Below are positions 54,275-64,000 of a DNA stretch of 64,000 nt, in pieces. Each line of letters starts with the position of its first letter. Position 1 is the stretch's first letter. The notes below the pieces were generated by a model that was not told the origin of the DNA, did no database searches, and worked only from the letters and a program-made list of their open reading frames with translations. The translations under genes were made by a program, and so were the position numbers. Origin of the DNA: Tupaia tana (taxonomy: Eukaryota > Chordata > Mammalia > Scandentia > Tupaiidae); NCBI GenBank assembly GCA_026018925.1, contig JAKSZU010000002.1, forward strand, positions 155,489,900 to 155,553,899, given 5' to 3'.

Positions 54275-55716
54275 CCAGCCTGTAACCCAGCCTGTAACCC
54301 AGCCTGTAACCCAGCCTGCCTGTACCAGACTGTAACCCAGCCTGTAACCCAGCCTGTAACCAGACTGTAACCCAGCCTGTAACCCAGCCTGTAACCAGCC
54401 TGTAACCAGACTGTAACCCAGACTGTAACCCAGACTGTAACCCAGACTGTAACCAGACTGTAACCCAGACTGTAACCAGACTGTAACCCAGCCTGTAACC
54501 CAGCCTGTAACCCAGCCTGTAACCAGACTGTAACCAGACTGTAACCCAGACTGTAACCCAGCCTGTAACCCAGACTGTAACCCAGACTGTAACCAGACTG
54601 TAACCCAGCCTGTAACCCAGCCTGTAACCCACTGTAACCCCTGTAACCCAGACTGTAACCAGACTGTAACCCAGCCTGTAACCCACTGTAACCCACTGTA
54701 ACCCAGACTGTAACCAGACTGTAACCCAGACTGTAACCCAGCCTGTAACCCAGCCTGTAACCCAGACTGTAACCCAGACTGTAACCCAGCCTGTAACCCA
54801 GACTGTAACCCAGCCTGTAACCCAGCCTGTAACCCAGACTGTAACCCAGCCTGTAACCAGACTGTAACCCAGACTGTAACCCAGACTGTAACCAGACTGT
54901 AACCCAGCCTGTAACCCAGCCTGTAACCCAGCCTGTAACCCAGACTGTAACCCAGACTGTAACCCAGCCTGTAACCAGACTGTAACTGTAACCAGACTGT
55001 AACCCAGCCTGTAACCCAGACTGTAACCCAGCCTGTAACCCAGCCTGTAACCAGACTATAACCCAGCCTGTAACCAGACTGTAACCCAGACTGTAACCAG
55101 ACTGTAACCCAGACTCTAACCAGACTCTAACCAGCCTGACTGTAAGCCAGACTGTAACCCAGCCTGTAAGCCCCAGACTGTAACCAGCCTGTAACCCAGC
55201 CTGTAACCAGACTGTAACCCAGACTGTAACCAGACTACTGTAAGCCTGTAACCAGCCTGTAACCCAGCCTGTAACCAGACTGTAACCACTGTAACCCATA
55301 ACCCAGCCTGTAACCAGACTGTAACCCAGACTGTAACCCAGCCTGTAACCCACTGTAACCCAGCCTGTAACCCAGCCTGTCTGTAACCAGACTGTAAGCC
55401 CCAGACTGTAACCCAGACTGTAACCCAGCCTGTAACCCAGCCTGTAACCAGCCTGACTGTAACCAGACTGTAACCCAGCCTGTGACTATAGACTGTAACC
55501 AGACTGTAACCAGCCTGTAACCCAGCCTGTAACCCAGCCTGTAACCCAGCCTGACCTGTAACCAGACTGTAACCCAGGTAACCAGACTGTAACCCAGATT
55601 GAGGGCCTGTAACCCAGGGCCTGTACTGTAACCCAGACTGTAACCCAGACTGTAACCCAGACTGAACTGTAGGGTAACCAGCCTGTCAAGCCTGTCCAGA
55701 CTGTAACCAGACTGTC
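54275..55716. repeat. Minisatellite of TAACCC-containing 11-12-bp units
   Basis: A tandem array of about 1.44 kb with roughly 120 copies. The main units are CTGTAACCCAGC, CTGTAACCCAGA and the 11-mer CTGTAACCAGA, in irregular order. The right third is more degenerate, with units such as CTGTAAGCCCCAGA and interruptions near 55590-55690. Each 12-mer contains TAACCC, one vertebrate telomere hexamer, joined by a CTG/AG linker. The minus strand reads GGGTTACAG(G/T)CT and stays open for about 420 codons (54088-55353), but only because the 12-nt period contains no stop. Confidence 0.97.
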
Positions 55717-56124
55717 CTGGGAGGCTTTACTGGCAAAGTGGAGAAAGGGGCTCAAGTCCCTCCCTCCCTTATTAAATGAGTCCTCAGGAGAAAATACCAA
55801 ATCTTAGCTCTTGGTGGCCGAGGGTCGTCCTGATCCCTCTCCTCATTGTCTGGCTTCCTCCAGGACTTACACGCCTTCCTTATCAGCACCCGACACTCCC
55901 TGCAGCAGGAGGGGTGAGCTGGTGGGCAGGACCCTACCAGCCTTGGCCGCTTTCTCCGCTGCCCTCTGTGGGGTCAGGTCCTGCATTTGTCTGAGGGATT
56001 GTGCTGTGGCGGGACAGCTGTGCAGACAGTTCGCGCTCTCCCTGTCGCTCCTGTTCTCCATTCTGTGTTTCCAGCCCTTCACAGGAGCACATGGAGGAGG
56101 CGAGGAGATTTAAAGAAAAGAACT
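55717..56124. other. Unique DNA right of the minisatellite
   Basis: No gene recognised. Confidence 0.35.
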
Positions 56125-56260
56125 AGAACGTGGATTCTAAACTGGTTCAGCCACGGTGAGACCTGGTGACAGTCACATAACTCTCTGTCAGGCTCATCTT
56201 CTGTCAAAAGAGAATGGTACCTCTGGTCTGCTCGGGCATGTTGAATGAGATAAGATGCAT
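56125..56260 (+). mobile_element. MIR remnant
   Basis: ATCTTCTGTCAAAAGAGAAT and TTGAATGAGATAAGATG. Confidence 0.68.
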
Positions 56261-56279
56261 AGGGGGTCCAACTGGGGTG

Positions 56280-56520
56280 TGCTTTCATATGTTTATTTCC
56301 TTTATGAAAGAGAGAAAGGAGAAAAAGGGAAAGTGAGAGAGAGAAACAGGCACTTTGGACAGGGTCTCGTCCTTGCTATGCTCTGTCCCCACCTCCCTGT
56401 GAGCTAGGATTACAGGCACTGCAGCCCCACCTGGAGTGTTCCCATCAGCCCTGGAACCAAATGGAGCTTCCCACGTAGCTTCCAGCCCCCACGTGGTTGC
56501 ACACCCTGGGTGCCGCCATG
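56280..56520 (-). mobile_element. SINE type C, old
   Basis: ATATGTTTATTTCCTTTATG tail complement, GGGTCTCGTCCTTGCTATGC middle. Confidence 0.72.
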
Positions 56521-57161
56521 GCAGGGCCTGGGTATATTTTTAATAGTTGTAATCTGGCCCCTGTTCTCCAGTTCTAGAAAGGAAGCTTTCATCTGTGTCC
56601 ATTTGATCAAGTCATACAGGGAGTCTGGCCTACGTACACCTAAGCCAAAAATAAAGTGCCAGGTCACACCAAAGACTCAATGCAAAGGCTACAGGGTGAA
56701 ATGCAAGCCCTGGTTTCAATTGCCAAGGGAATGCTGGGTCAGGCCATGAGGGCCAGTAAGGGACAGAGGAGGATTCCCAGGAAAGGGATGCACAGGGAGC
56801 CGGTCACCCGGTCCACGGGAAGGGAAGGACAGAGTCGGCTGATGTGTCAGGGCTCTGGTGGCAGAAGCCAGTGGACTAAGTGAACCAGAGCCATGACCCA
56901 TGTGGAGATGGTGCTTGGTGTCTTGGGCAGAATGTCCAGTGGCTAGTCTGTCAGAGCCGACAGCAGGGCCATTGGCCAAGGACAGCGGAGGTATGGCTTT
57001 GTGGGATCCACATGCTCAGCACTCATTCCTGGCCCTGCTGTTCCCAGGAGTGGCTCAGATCCACCTCAGACGCCGGGAGACCAGGCGAGCCCACTGGATT
57101 CAGGGAATGAGCGCAGTCTGAAAGAGCTCACAGGCTCAGACTGGAGAGAATGGAGAGAATC
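56521..57161. other. Unassigned unique DNA
   Basis: No exon recognised. Confidence 0.35.
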
Positions 57162-57404
57162 CTAGAGAGGGGTGAGAGTTCCAGGGACCAGGTGGGCCCT
57201 GAAGTACTTGGCAGCATTGTGCATCCTGAATAGGTCCAGCCTGTTACGATCCAGGTACCAGAAAGCTACCTCCTGAGGGAAGGAGGTTGTGGTCTGAAAT
57301 ATCACGTGGTGCAAAAAGGCAGATGGCTTCTTCTGTGGTAACCATAGAGTCACGGTAAACATCTCTTTGCTTTCAACGTTTAGACGGTCTTGAGGCAGGT
57401 GCAT
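57162..57404 (-). other. Protein-like minus-strand frame, unidentified
   Basis: An 80-codon frame includes MFTVTLWLPQKKPSAF, FPQEVAFWYLDRNRL and KYFRAHLVPG. The composition looks protein-like rather than repeat-derived. I do not recognise the family. It has no clear donor or acceptor and no poly(A), so it may be chance, an old retrocopy fragment or an unrecognised exon. Confidence 0.25.
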
Positions 57405-57571
57405 TAGACATGAAGGTGCTATTGGTAACTTATGTCAAAGGGCATTAGGGCCTTCCCATAGCGGTCATTCATTCCTCACCTGGGCTCACTAAGGAGAAGC
57501 ACAATCTTCACCTTGGGCCAGAATTGTTTTCTAATCTAAAGCTTACTAGCAGATGGAGAGGTTAAAATCCA

Positions 57572-57808
57572 GGGACCAGCAGATGGTGTAATGGTTATAT
57601 CACTGGACTCCTACAGAGTCAACCACAGTTCAAGTCCCAGACCTGGCTTAAAACTCACCCTGGAGCTGTGTGCATGCCTGCCCAAAACCCCAAGAGGAGA
57701 ATGGAGGAGAAGGGATTGCAGTGTGGCCATCCCTCCTGGGGGGTGATTTCTCACTTTCTGTCTCTGTCTAACAAGCTTACCTGCCCTATAGCAAAAATCT
57801 CTCTTAAA
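57572..57808 (+). mobile_element. SINE type A
   Basis: GGGACCAGCAGATGGTGTAA head, CCTATAGCAAAAATCTCTCT end. Confidence 0.93.
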
Positions 57809-58559
57809 AAAAATTCTACCGATTTGTAGTAGTTTCCCACCTGTCTCCCTAACATGGAGCCTCAGACTGGGAAGGCATGCTGGCCTCTCACCCAGGTTTC
57901 CTTTTAGTCACTTGTTATGCCCAAGGGGTCATTTTCAGTTGAGTTTCCAGAATCAGCTCTAGCGGATGAACTGCCTCTCATTTAATTTGTCTTCTACAGC
58001 TTGCTCTCACCCCTGCACACACGGCCAGTCTTCAAGGGCATCCCATGCTCCAGCTAGCCCTTCTCCGTCCTCCCTACCTCAGAAGAGTCATTACCAAAAG
58101 TCTGCTAGCCCCATGGGCCAGGCCAACCCTGGGGAAAGGGTCTCTGAGATCAAAGGACATGATTTTCCCCAAGGACTTGTTCCCACAAGCTCCTGTGCCT
58201 CAGATGTATTTTCCTGGAAAAGGTTCCATGTTTCTAAGAGAGTTAATTGGCTTAGCTGTTTTAATAAGCTCTCTTGAGACATGCATTCAACAGTTGCACA
58301 CCTGTCTCACATCACATAAAATGCAACTCACAGGGGTTATTGTTACAAGATGTGTCAAAGTTGGCAAGCAGCAGCAACACTTGGAAGGCGAGACCTGTGC
58401 TCTAGGAAGTTTGGAGAAATGTGATTTTTATGGGCTCAACTTGGTGGTCCTTGGAGAGAGTTGCCAGGAACCAAGGCATATTCAGGAAAGTGGTGTGCAC
58501 AATGAAAAAGTACCAGAGTTAGATCTGATGGCTGCCAGGCAGGGATACCTTGGGACCTT
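57809..58559. other. Unassigned DNA
   Basis: A plus frame at 58045-58575 (176 codons) lacks domain or splice support; not called a gene. Confidence 0.4.
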
Positions 58560-58690
58560 CACCTCTCCCATCTGAGGCTTTTGTTTTCTCAGCTGGAAAA
58601 GAAGAGTTTGATGTAGCATTGCCATGAACGGTTGTGAAAGCTATTAATTAGGCAAGGATGCCCCGTGTATGGTAGCATTGTCCTCATTGA
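58560..58690 (+). mobile_element. MIR remnant
   Basis: CCTCTCCCATCTGAGGCTTT, CAGCTGGAAAAGAAGAGTTT. Confidence 0.55.
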
Positions 58691-58974
58691 GGGCATTATG
58701 ATTTGTGTATCTATTTTGAGAACTTTTTGGCCCATGGCAGTAAAGTGTTGTTATTTCAACAACAACAACAAAAGCATATAAAAATAATGTTTTAATGGAT
58801 GGAAGTTAAGTGTTTTGGAGAAAGAAAACCTTTAAGAAAATTAGAAAATTATTTTCTGTGCTAAGGTGCATAGCTTAGTATAGCCCTTGTTGGTTGTCCT
58901 TTAAGTTTTTGTCTAACTCTCTATTTTCTACTCAGGATATATTTATTAGTTTGAAAAGGAAACAGCCTAAGATG

Positions 58975-59202
58975 GAAATACCCAGTCTGTGCACTCGCAG
59001 GAGAGACAGAAAGAAACAGATAGAAAGTGAGAAATTACTCCCCAGGGGGTGACAGGATAGTCATGCTACAATCGCTTCTCCATTCTCCTCTCAGAATTTC
59101 AGGCACACATGCACATGCTTCAAGCCACCGGGTCTGAGATTCGAACCACAATTGACCATGTGGGAGTCCAGCGCCTTAACCATTATGTCTCCTGCTGGCC
59201 CC
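58975..59202 (-). mobile_element. SINE, old type A
   Basis: CAGTCTGTGCACTCGCAGGA, AAATTACTCCCCAGGGGGTG, TCTCCTGCTGGCCCC; the tail end is eroded. Confidence 0.87.
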
Positions 59203-59264
59203 GTAGGCAGATTCTGGATAGAGATAAGAGTAGATTCTAAAAGGTGAACCCTAATTCAGGGCAG

Positions 59265-60065
59265 TTCCCATTCATGTTCCATGGAATGACAAGGAAACAA
59301 GATGGAGTAAAGCTAAAACACGTCCTCAAAGTTTTCATGAAGCCAGTCTTACTCCCAAGTTCATGACTGGTTACTCCCTTCACCATGGATCTCTGAGGCA
59401 GAGTTGCAGGAGCCTCTTCTTTCCCCAGTCATGTTGGAGCGACCTGCAATGACTCAGCTGACCAATTCTGTGTTCTCTGTGAACCATGGAAACAACACAG
59501 CCTGGAGGCAGCGCCCGAGGTTGAGCAATGCTCACCCCCATTCACAGATGGCGCCTGTGGAAGGCAGGGGGCCCACAAACTCCTGACTAGAGAACCCTCT
59601 CATGGGAGACACACACCCCCTTCCAGTCTGCTGATTTCTATCAGATAAAGACTAAGAAAAACAAAACAACTCACACAAATTCACCTAGGAATAATTAGCT
59701 TCACTCTCTCTAAAACCACCCATTTACCTTATTCCACGTTCCCTTGCATTGTCACTGTCATTTCTTGCTGGCTCTTTCCCTGGCCAGTCATTTATTGATT
59801 CTGGATTTTAATGTTAGAGGTAAGGTGTAATTTTTTTCCTTTTGAGATTTCATCAAGGAGAGACCTATCTGGACAGAGAAAACAGGACTGCACTTGCTCC
59901 AGTCTCTGTTTTTGTGGGGGTAGTCCATTCCCTTCTTAGAGGTATGTGGAGGTGCCTAGATAGTGTCTATCCAGATCACTCATGTCTGCAGGACTTGCAT
60001 TCAGAGCATGGCCTCAGGTCAAAATGGGTCAAAATAAAATCTCGTTACATTGCTTGGCTCTGACC
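59265..60065 (+). mobile_element. Possible endogenous-retrovirus LTR remnant
   Basis: GGAAACAAGATGGAGTAAAG and TTTTCATGAAGCCAGTCTTA at the left, GGGTCAAAATAAAATCTCGT (poly(A) signal) at the right. LTR-like order without proven boundaries or target duplication. Confidence 0.35.
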
Positions 60066-60401
60066 ATCTGAATAGTTAATTATAATGCCCTGTTTTTGTG
60101 CTGTAAAGGTTCTTTCTGTCGGCTTTGTTGAGAGGATTTCAGCTGTGGGATGACCTTGAGGGGAATAAATTTTACCACTGTCTGTCTCTCACCTCCATTC
60201 CCATCACTGCTTCATGTCAGTTGCTTTCTGGACATTACAGTTCCTACAGAGTAGAGCTACTGTGGCCTGGTTTCCCAGTTGAAGAGTCTTTAAATAGGGT
60301 TTCCAAGGATTTCCAAGAATCATTTTAAGAGAATTAATCCTAAAGGCTCAACTTTCATTGTATTGTTATAATAATCATTTCTAAAAACATGCTGTTTTCT
60401 G

Positions 60402-60494
60402 GGCCAGCTGGTAGAGGGGTGGTTAAGGCAGTTTGATCCCACAAGGCCGATGGTGCTGTTCGAGTACTGGACTCAGTGGCTTGAGAAACATGCC

Positions 60495-60550
<56 letters not shown>

Positions 60551-60712
60551 AAGGAGAGAGAGAGAGAGAGAGAGAGCCCAGAATCCTGATGGAAGGGAAA
60601 AACAGAGAAGAGATTGTGGCATGACCATGTTCCCTAGGAGTGTTCTCTCACTCTCAACTCTCTCTCTTTCTCTGTATCTCTCTAAGCACACACACCATTT
60701 GGCAAAATTAAA
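60402..60712 (+). mobile_element. Old SINE with (GT)n(GA)n core
   Basis: GGGCCAGCTGGTAGAGGGGT head, (GT)14 at 60498-60526 directly followed by (GA) repeats to 60575. Confidence 0.85.
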
Positions 60713-61599
60713 ACAAAATGTGCTTTTCCTACTTTACATACAAAGAAATACCTCTCATCTGTCAGGAATCTTGTAGAAGTGTATTGTCGTAGTATATAAA
60801 CGCCACCAGCACCAAACAAATGGAAAGTTCAAAATATTGGTATCAGTGTTGAGAAAGTGAATTAATCTAGTGACAAAACAACAAATCTTCTTAAAAATCA
60901 AGTACTTCCCAGTGCTTACTTTTAAATTATTTAAGAAAAACTTAATTGAGTTGTCAACTGAAATATTATTTAAAAATTTATGATGATAGATCACTGTTTA
61001 AGTTTTGGCATTCAAAAAAGCAGTTCAAAGAATTAAATGACATTGGTACGACAGACTATTTCTATTTCTACTTACTTATGTGAACAACTTTCTTAGTCCT
61101 TACATTTAACAAATAGAAATAGAATTGGTCCTGAACTTGTTTCATTCTAGAGATCAGTCATATTTGCTCACGGATATGTGCACTAATTGTAAAAGCATCC
61201 TTATTCCTTTCACTAAGTAATACATTTCTAATAAAATGTAAATTTTTATGTTTAGAATTATTCATTGAAATTTGGGGATTCTAATTTGTCAAATAAAACA
61301 ACCAGTCTCTCCAGGAGCAACTAGAGAAACTACTACTGTGTGTGTATGGGGGTGATGGATCCGAGACATACCAACACTCTGAGAAATCTGGCAATTGGTA
61401 CGTCTCTCTTTCAGTCAAATGCAGCAGGGTAGAGGCTAAAAGACTAACCTGAGCTTTTGGAAGAATCACAGAATAGGGGGAAAGGAAGAAAGTTAGAATT
61501 CAGGGTCTACCAAAAAGAAGAGACTTAGCAAACATTCCAAATACTTAGTTGGGACAATAAAAGACCACACTCTAGAAGTAAAAATCAACTAGAACTAGA
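60713..61599. other. AT-rich unassigned DNA
   Basis: No gene; old LINE material is possible. Confidence 0.35.
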
Positions 61600-61988
61600 C
61601 AAGCCTTTATAAAGACAAAGCAGAACTTTCAATCATCTTAATCACCGACTCAATCTAGTCTGGATTAAGTTGGTCTTCCCATGGCCTAAGTGTTGTAAAC
61701 CAAAGCATATGCTTTCTGGAAGAAGATAACAACATGTCAAATGATATCTAAATTATTCATATTTTTCATATATAATGTGCAGCATCCAAATAAAAAATCA
61801 TCATATAGGAAAGAAATGCCTGACTGAAAGATCATAAAAATGAAAGCAGACAACAGACTCAAACCCACAGATGATCTGGTTATCAAAAATGAATTTTAAA
61901 AGAACTGTAACAAAAGAACTAAATGACAAAATGGAAACCTGCACTAGTAAATTTATTGTGTCTTTTTTAGAAAGAGAATTCTAGAATT

Positions 61989-62251
61989 GGCTCCATGACT
62001 TAGTGGTTAAAGGAACCAGACTTCCATGGCCAACTGTACAGTCAAATTCTGGCCCCAGTGACTTGAAAAACATGCCAAGTGTATGTATGTGCTCATGCTC
62101 CAAATCCTGACAGGGTGAACAAATTAAGGAGAAGGGACTGTGATGTGGCCATGTCCCATTCAGGGGGAAAGGAGTCTGCTATCTCCTCCCCTCTCATCTT
62201 TCTGTCTCTCTCTGATGAGTGCATGTACTCGCTGGCAAATTTTTAAGAGTG
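61989..62251 (+). mobile_element. Old SINE within the L1/HAL1
   Basis: GGCTCCATGACTTAGTGGTT head. Flanks GAATTCTAGAATTG and AAATTCTAGAACTG are the target duplication and also join the L1 text. Confidence 0.88.
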
Positions 62252-63112
62252 AAAATTCTAGAACTGAAGACAAAGTTATCCAACCTAAATATGGAGAGAC
62301 AAAAGGATGAAGTAGAAGAATGTAAGAAACATGTGGGACATAGTGGAAAGGAGGGGGAGAGACAGAAAGGGACAAAAATAATATTTGACAAATAATAATT
62401 GAAAATTTCCCCAAACCAACAAGAGATATAAAAACATGGAATCAAGAAATACAGTGAAACCTAGGGGAAAATCTCATGAATTCCAGAACTTCTGAACATA
62501 AAAGGTAATGAGAAAATCTTACAAGCAGACAAAATTATTCAAAGGGGCAATAATAAGACTGACAGCTGAGTTTCCAACAGAAATATTGAAATTCAGGAAG
62601 ACAATGGAATGATATCCTCAAAGAGATAAAAGAAAATAATTATCAACCTGCAATTCTATACTCAGTGAAAATACCCTTCAAAATTAAAGCATAACAAATA
62701 TTTTCTCTAGAGACACAAAATGGAGATGATTTGTTGCCAGCAAGTCTAGAGTAAACAAAATTTTTAATTCTTCAAGCAGAATGGAAATGGTCACAGATCA
62801 AGCACAAGGATGAGGGAATGAATGAAGAGTAACAAAAAAGATAAATATGCAAGTAATAAATAAATACTAATAATAGTTATGCTAGTAATAGTTTGGGGGG
62901 ATTAATAATCTATAGAGAATTAAAATACATGATAACAGAAGCACAGAAAATGGGAGAAATATATAATTTAGAGTTCTTGTTTGAATGTCTTTGCATTATC
63001 TAGGAAGTTAAGAAACTGACGATTATATTATGTAATAATATTGAACCTCATTAGTTATTAGAAAAAATGGAAAATAAAACCACAATGAGATAACTCTTTA
63101 CTGCCACTGTGA

Positions 63113-63600
63113 TTATTTACTTCATGTGTCAGCTTCACTGGTGGAGGGATTCCAAATTAAACGTTATTTCTAGGGTGCCTTTGAGGATGATTTTGGGTAA
63201 GATTAACATTTGAATCAGTGGGGTCATAAAGTAGATCGCCCTCCCCAAAATGGGTAGACATTATCCAGTCAATGGAGAACCAAAGGCAGAGGAAAAAGGA
63301 ATTTGCCCATTACTGGCTGAATGGCTTCAGCTGAGACATTAATCTTCTGCTCTCAGTGGTCCGAGTTCTGAGGCCCTCAGACCCCTACTGGAATCCACAT
63401 CATCAGTTTCTCTAGTTCTCAGACCTTCAGACTCAGACTACAGTACAACCACCAGCTTTCCTGGGATTCCAGCTAGCAGATGGCATCATGGGACTTCTCA
63501 GCCTCTATAACTGCATGAGCCAATTCCTCTAATAAATCTCTTCATTTATATATGCGTATATCCTATCAATCCTGTTTCTCTAGAGGCCCTTAACACATCC
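63113..63600 (+). mobile_element. Solo LTR, ERVL/MaLR (MLT) type
   Basis: TGTGTCAGCTTCACTGG, TAACATTTGAATCAGTGG, GTAGACATTATCCAGTC, ATGAGCCAATTCCTCTAATA AATCTCTTC and TGTTTCTCTAGAGGCCCTTA in standard order. It carries the AATAAA signal and interrupts the L1. No internal viral genes. Confidence 0.82.
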
Positions 63601-64000
63601 ACTAAAATGGAAAACGACTCATTTAAAACACTGACAAATCCAGCACTTCTACTCATACATACATCCCAACAGAAATGCATGACTAAATGCACCAAAGAAC
63701 ATGCACCGAAATGTTTATATCAGTATTATTGATACTATTTAAAAACTGGCAACAACCCAAGTATCCATTCAACAATAGGTAAATAATGATATATTCGTAT
63801 AATGGAGTTTTTGTAACTCAATCGTATAGTAGGAGAAAATTGGAAGTTATCACTAGAAAATAAGTTTGGGGTTTTTGATCACAAAAGCCGCTGACATTTA
63901 TTTCAGAAAAGTTAGCTCAATTCAGATAAGCTATAATAAGGATATAAAAGTCACCAGGTTTTCTCTGTATCAAATAGCAATTGTCTGCTGCAAATAATAT

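Larger units (their letters stand above)
61600..63860 (+). mobile_element. Old L1 or HAL1, interrupted
   Basis: 62270-62870 carries ORF1-like text (AAGACTGACAGCTGAGTTTC, AGACAATGGAATGATATCCT, ATTCTATACTCAGTGAAAAT). 63040-63112 jumps to late ORF2 text (ACCACAATGAGATAACTC), and 63600-63860 continues it (GGCAACAACCCAAGTATCCA). Most of ORF2 is absent, as in HAL1 or an internally deleted L1. It is split by a SINE (61989-62251) and an LTR (63113-63600). No intact frame. Confidence 0.8.

Noticed and set aside
54275-55716. CRISPR-like array
   Set aside because: Units are contiguous 11-12-mers without unique spacers, in a mammalian genome; it is a minisatellite.
58045-58575. 176-codon plus-strand frame
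   Set aside because: No recognisable family, no start context or splice support; length is within chance for this composition.
42883-64000. Next ENPP6 exon downstream
   Set aside because: No frame beginning with the expected CEVEI-type continuation was found.

Overview
This window is nuclear DNA of a placental mammal. It has one short coding exon with intact splice sites, one processed pseudogene, and a dense layer of retroelements; I see no bacterial-type operons or long genuine ORFs. The old repeats are those shared by placental mammals (MIR, L2, old L1/HAL1, a Tigger-type DNA transposon, LTR remnants). The young layer consists of tRNA-derived SINEs that are not Alu, B1/B2, CAN, Bov-tA, VES, Afro-SINE or rabbit C. 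The species is therefore a lineage with its own tRNA SINEs; I do not assign it.

The only protein-coding part of a live gene that I can support is a 180-nt exon at 42703-42882 (+). Its translation matches ENPP6, the choline-specific glycerophosphodiesterase, roughly residues 81-141 of the human protein. Nearly all the rest is then probably intron of this one gene: the upstream intron to the left, the next intron to the right. Exon 1 (signal peptide and nucleophile) and the following exon are not visible here.

Layout. 1-2.3 kb: old L1 and MIRs. 2.8-16 kb: SINEs, old L1 tails, an L2 and a 74-bp inverted duplication. 16-25 kb: clustered young SINEs, with an RPS4X processed pseudogene at 25 kb (-). 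26-30 kb: more SINEs, including a pair sharing one target site. 30.5-32.3 kb: a Tigger-like transposon with both ends and TA duplications, carrying two SINEs. 33-36 kb: nested SINEs in a second DNA-transposon remnant. 37-42.7 kb: SINE clusters, two CpG-dense stretches and the ENPP6 exon. 44-53 kb: scattered repeats and purine tracts. 54.3-55.7 kb: a 1.4-kb minisatellite whose unit contains the telomere hexamer TAACCC. 56-64 kb: sparse SINEs, LTR-like remnants and an L1/HAL1 split by a SINE and an LTR.

SINE naming used below. Type A (~270 nt): head ends in a B box like GGTTCGAGTCC, middle contains GTGCGTGCGTGCC and a C/G palindrome, end reads CCTATAGCAAAAACCTCTCC plus poly(A). Type B (~170 nt): short head, ends near GGTCAAATTAAAATAAATAA. 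Type C (~220 nt): ends near ATAGAATAAATAAA. 'Old' marks diverged copies related to type A. No new biological system is evident. The best second-look items are the telomere-like minisatellite, the inverted duplication, the SINE biology and the CpG-dense intronic stretches near the exon.
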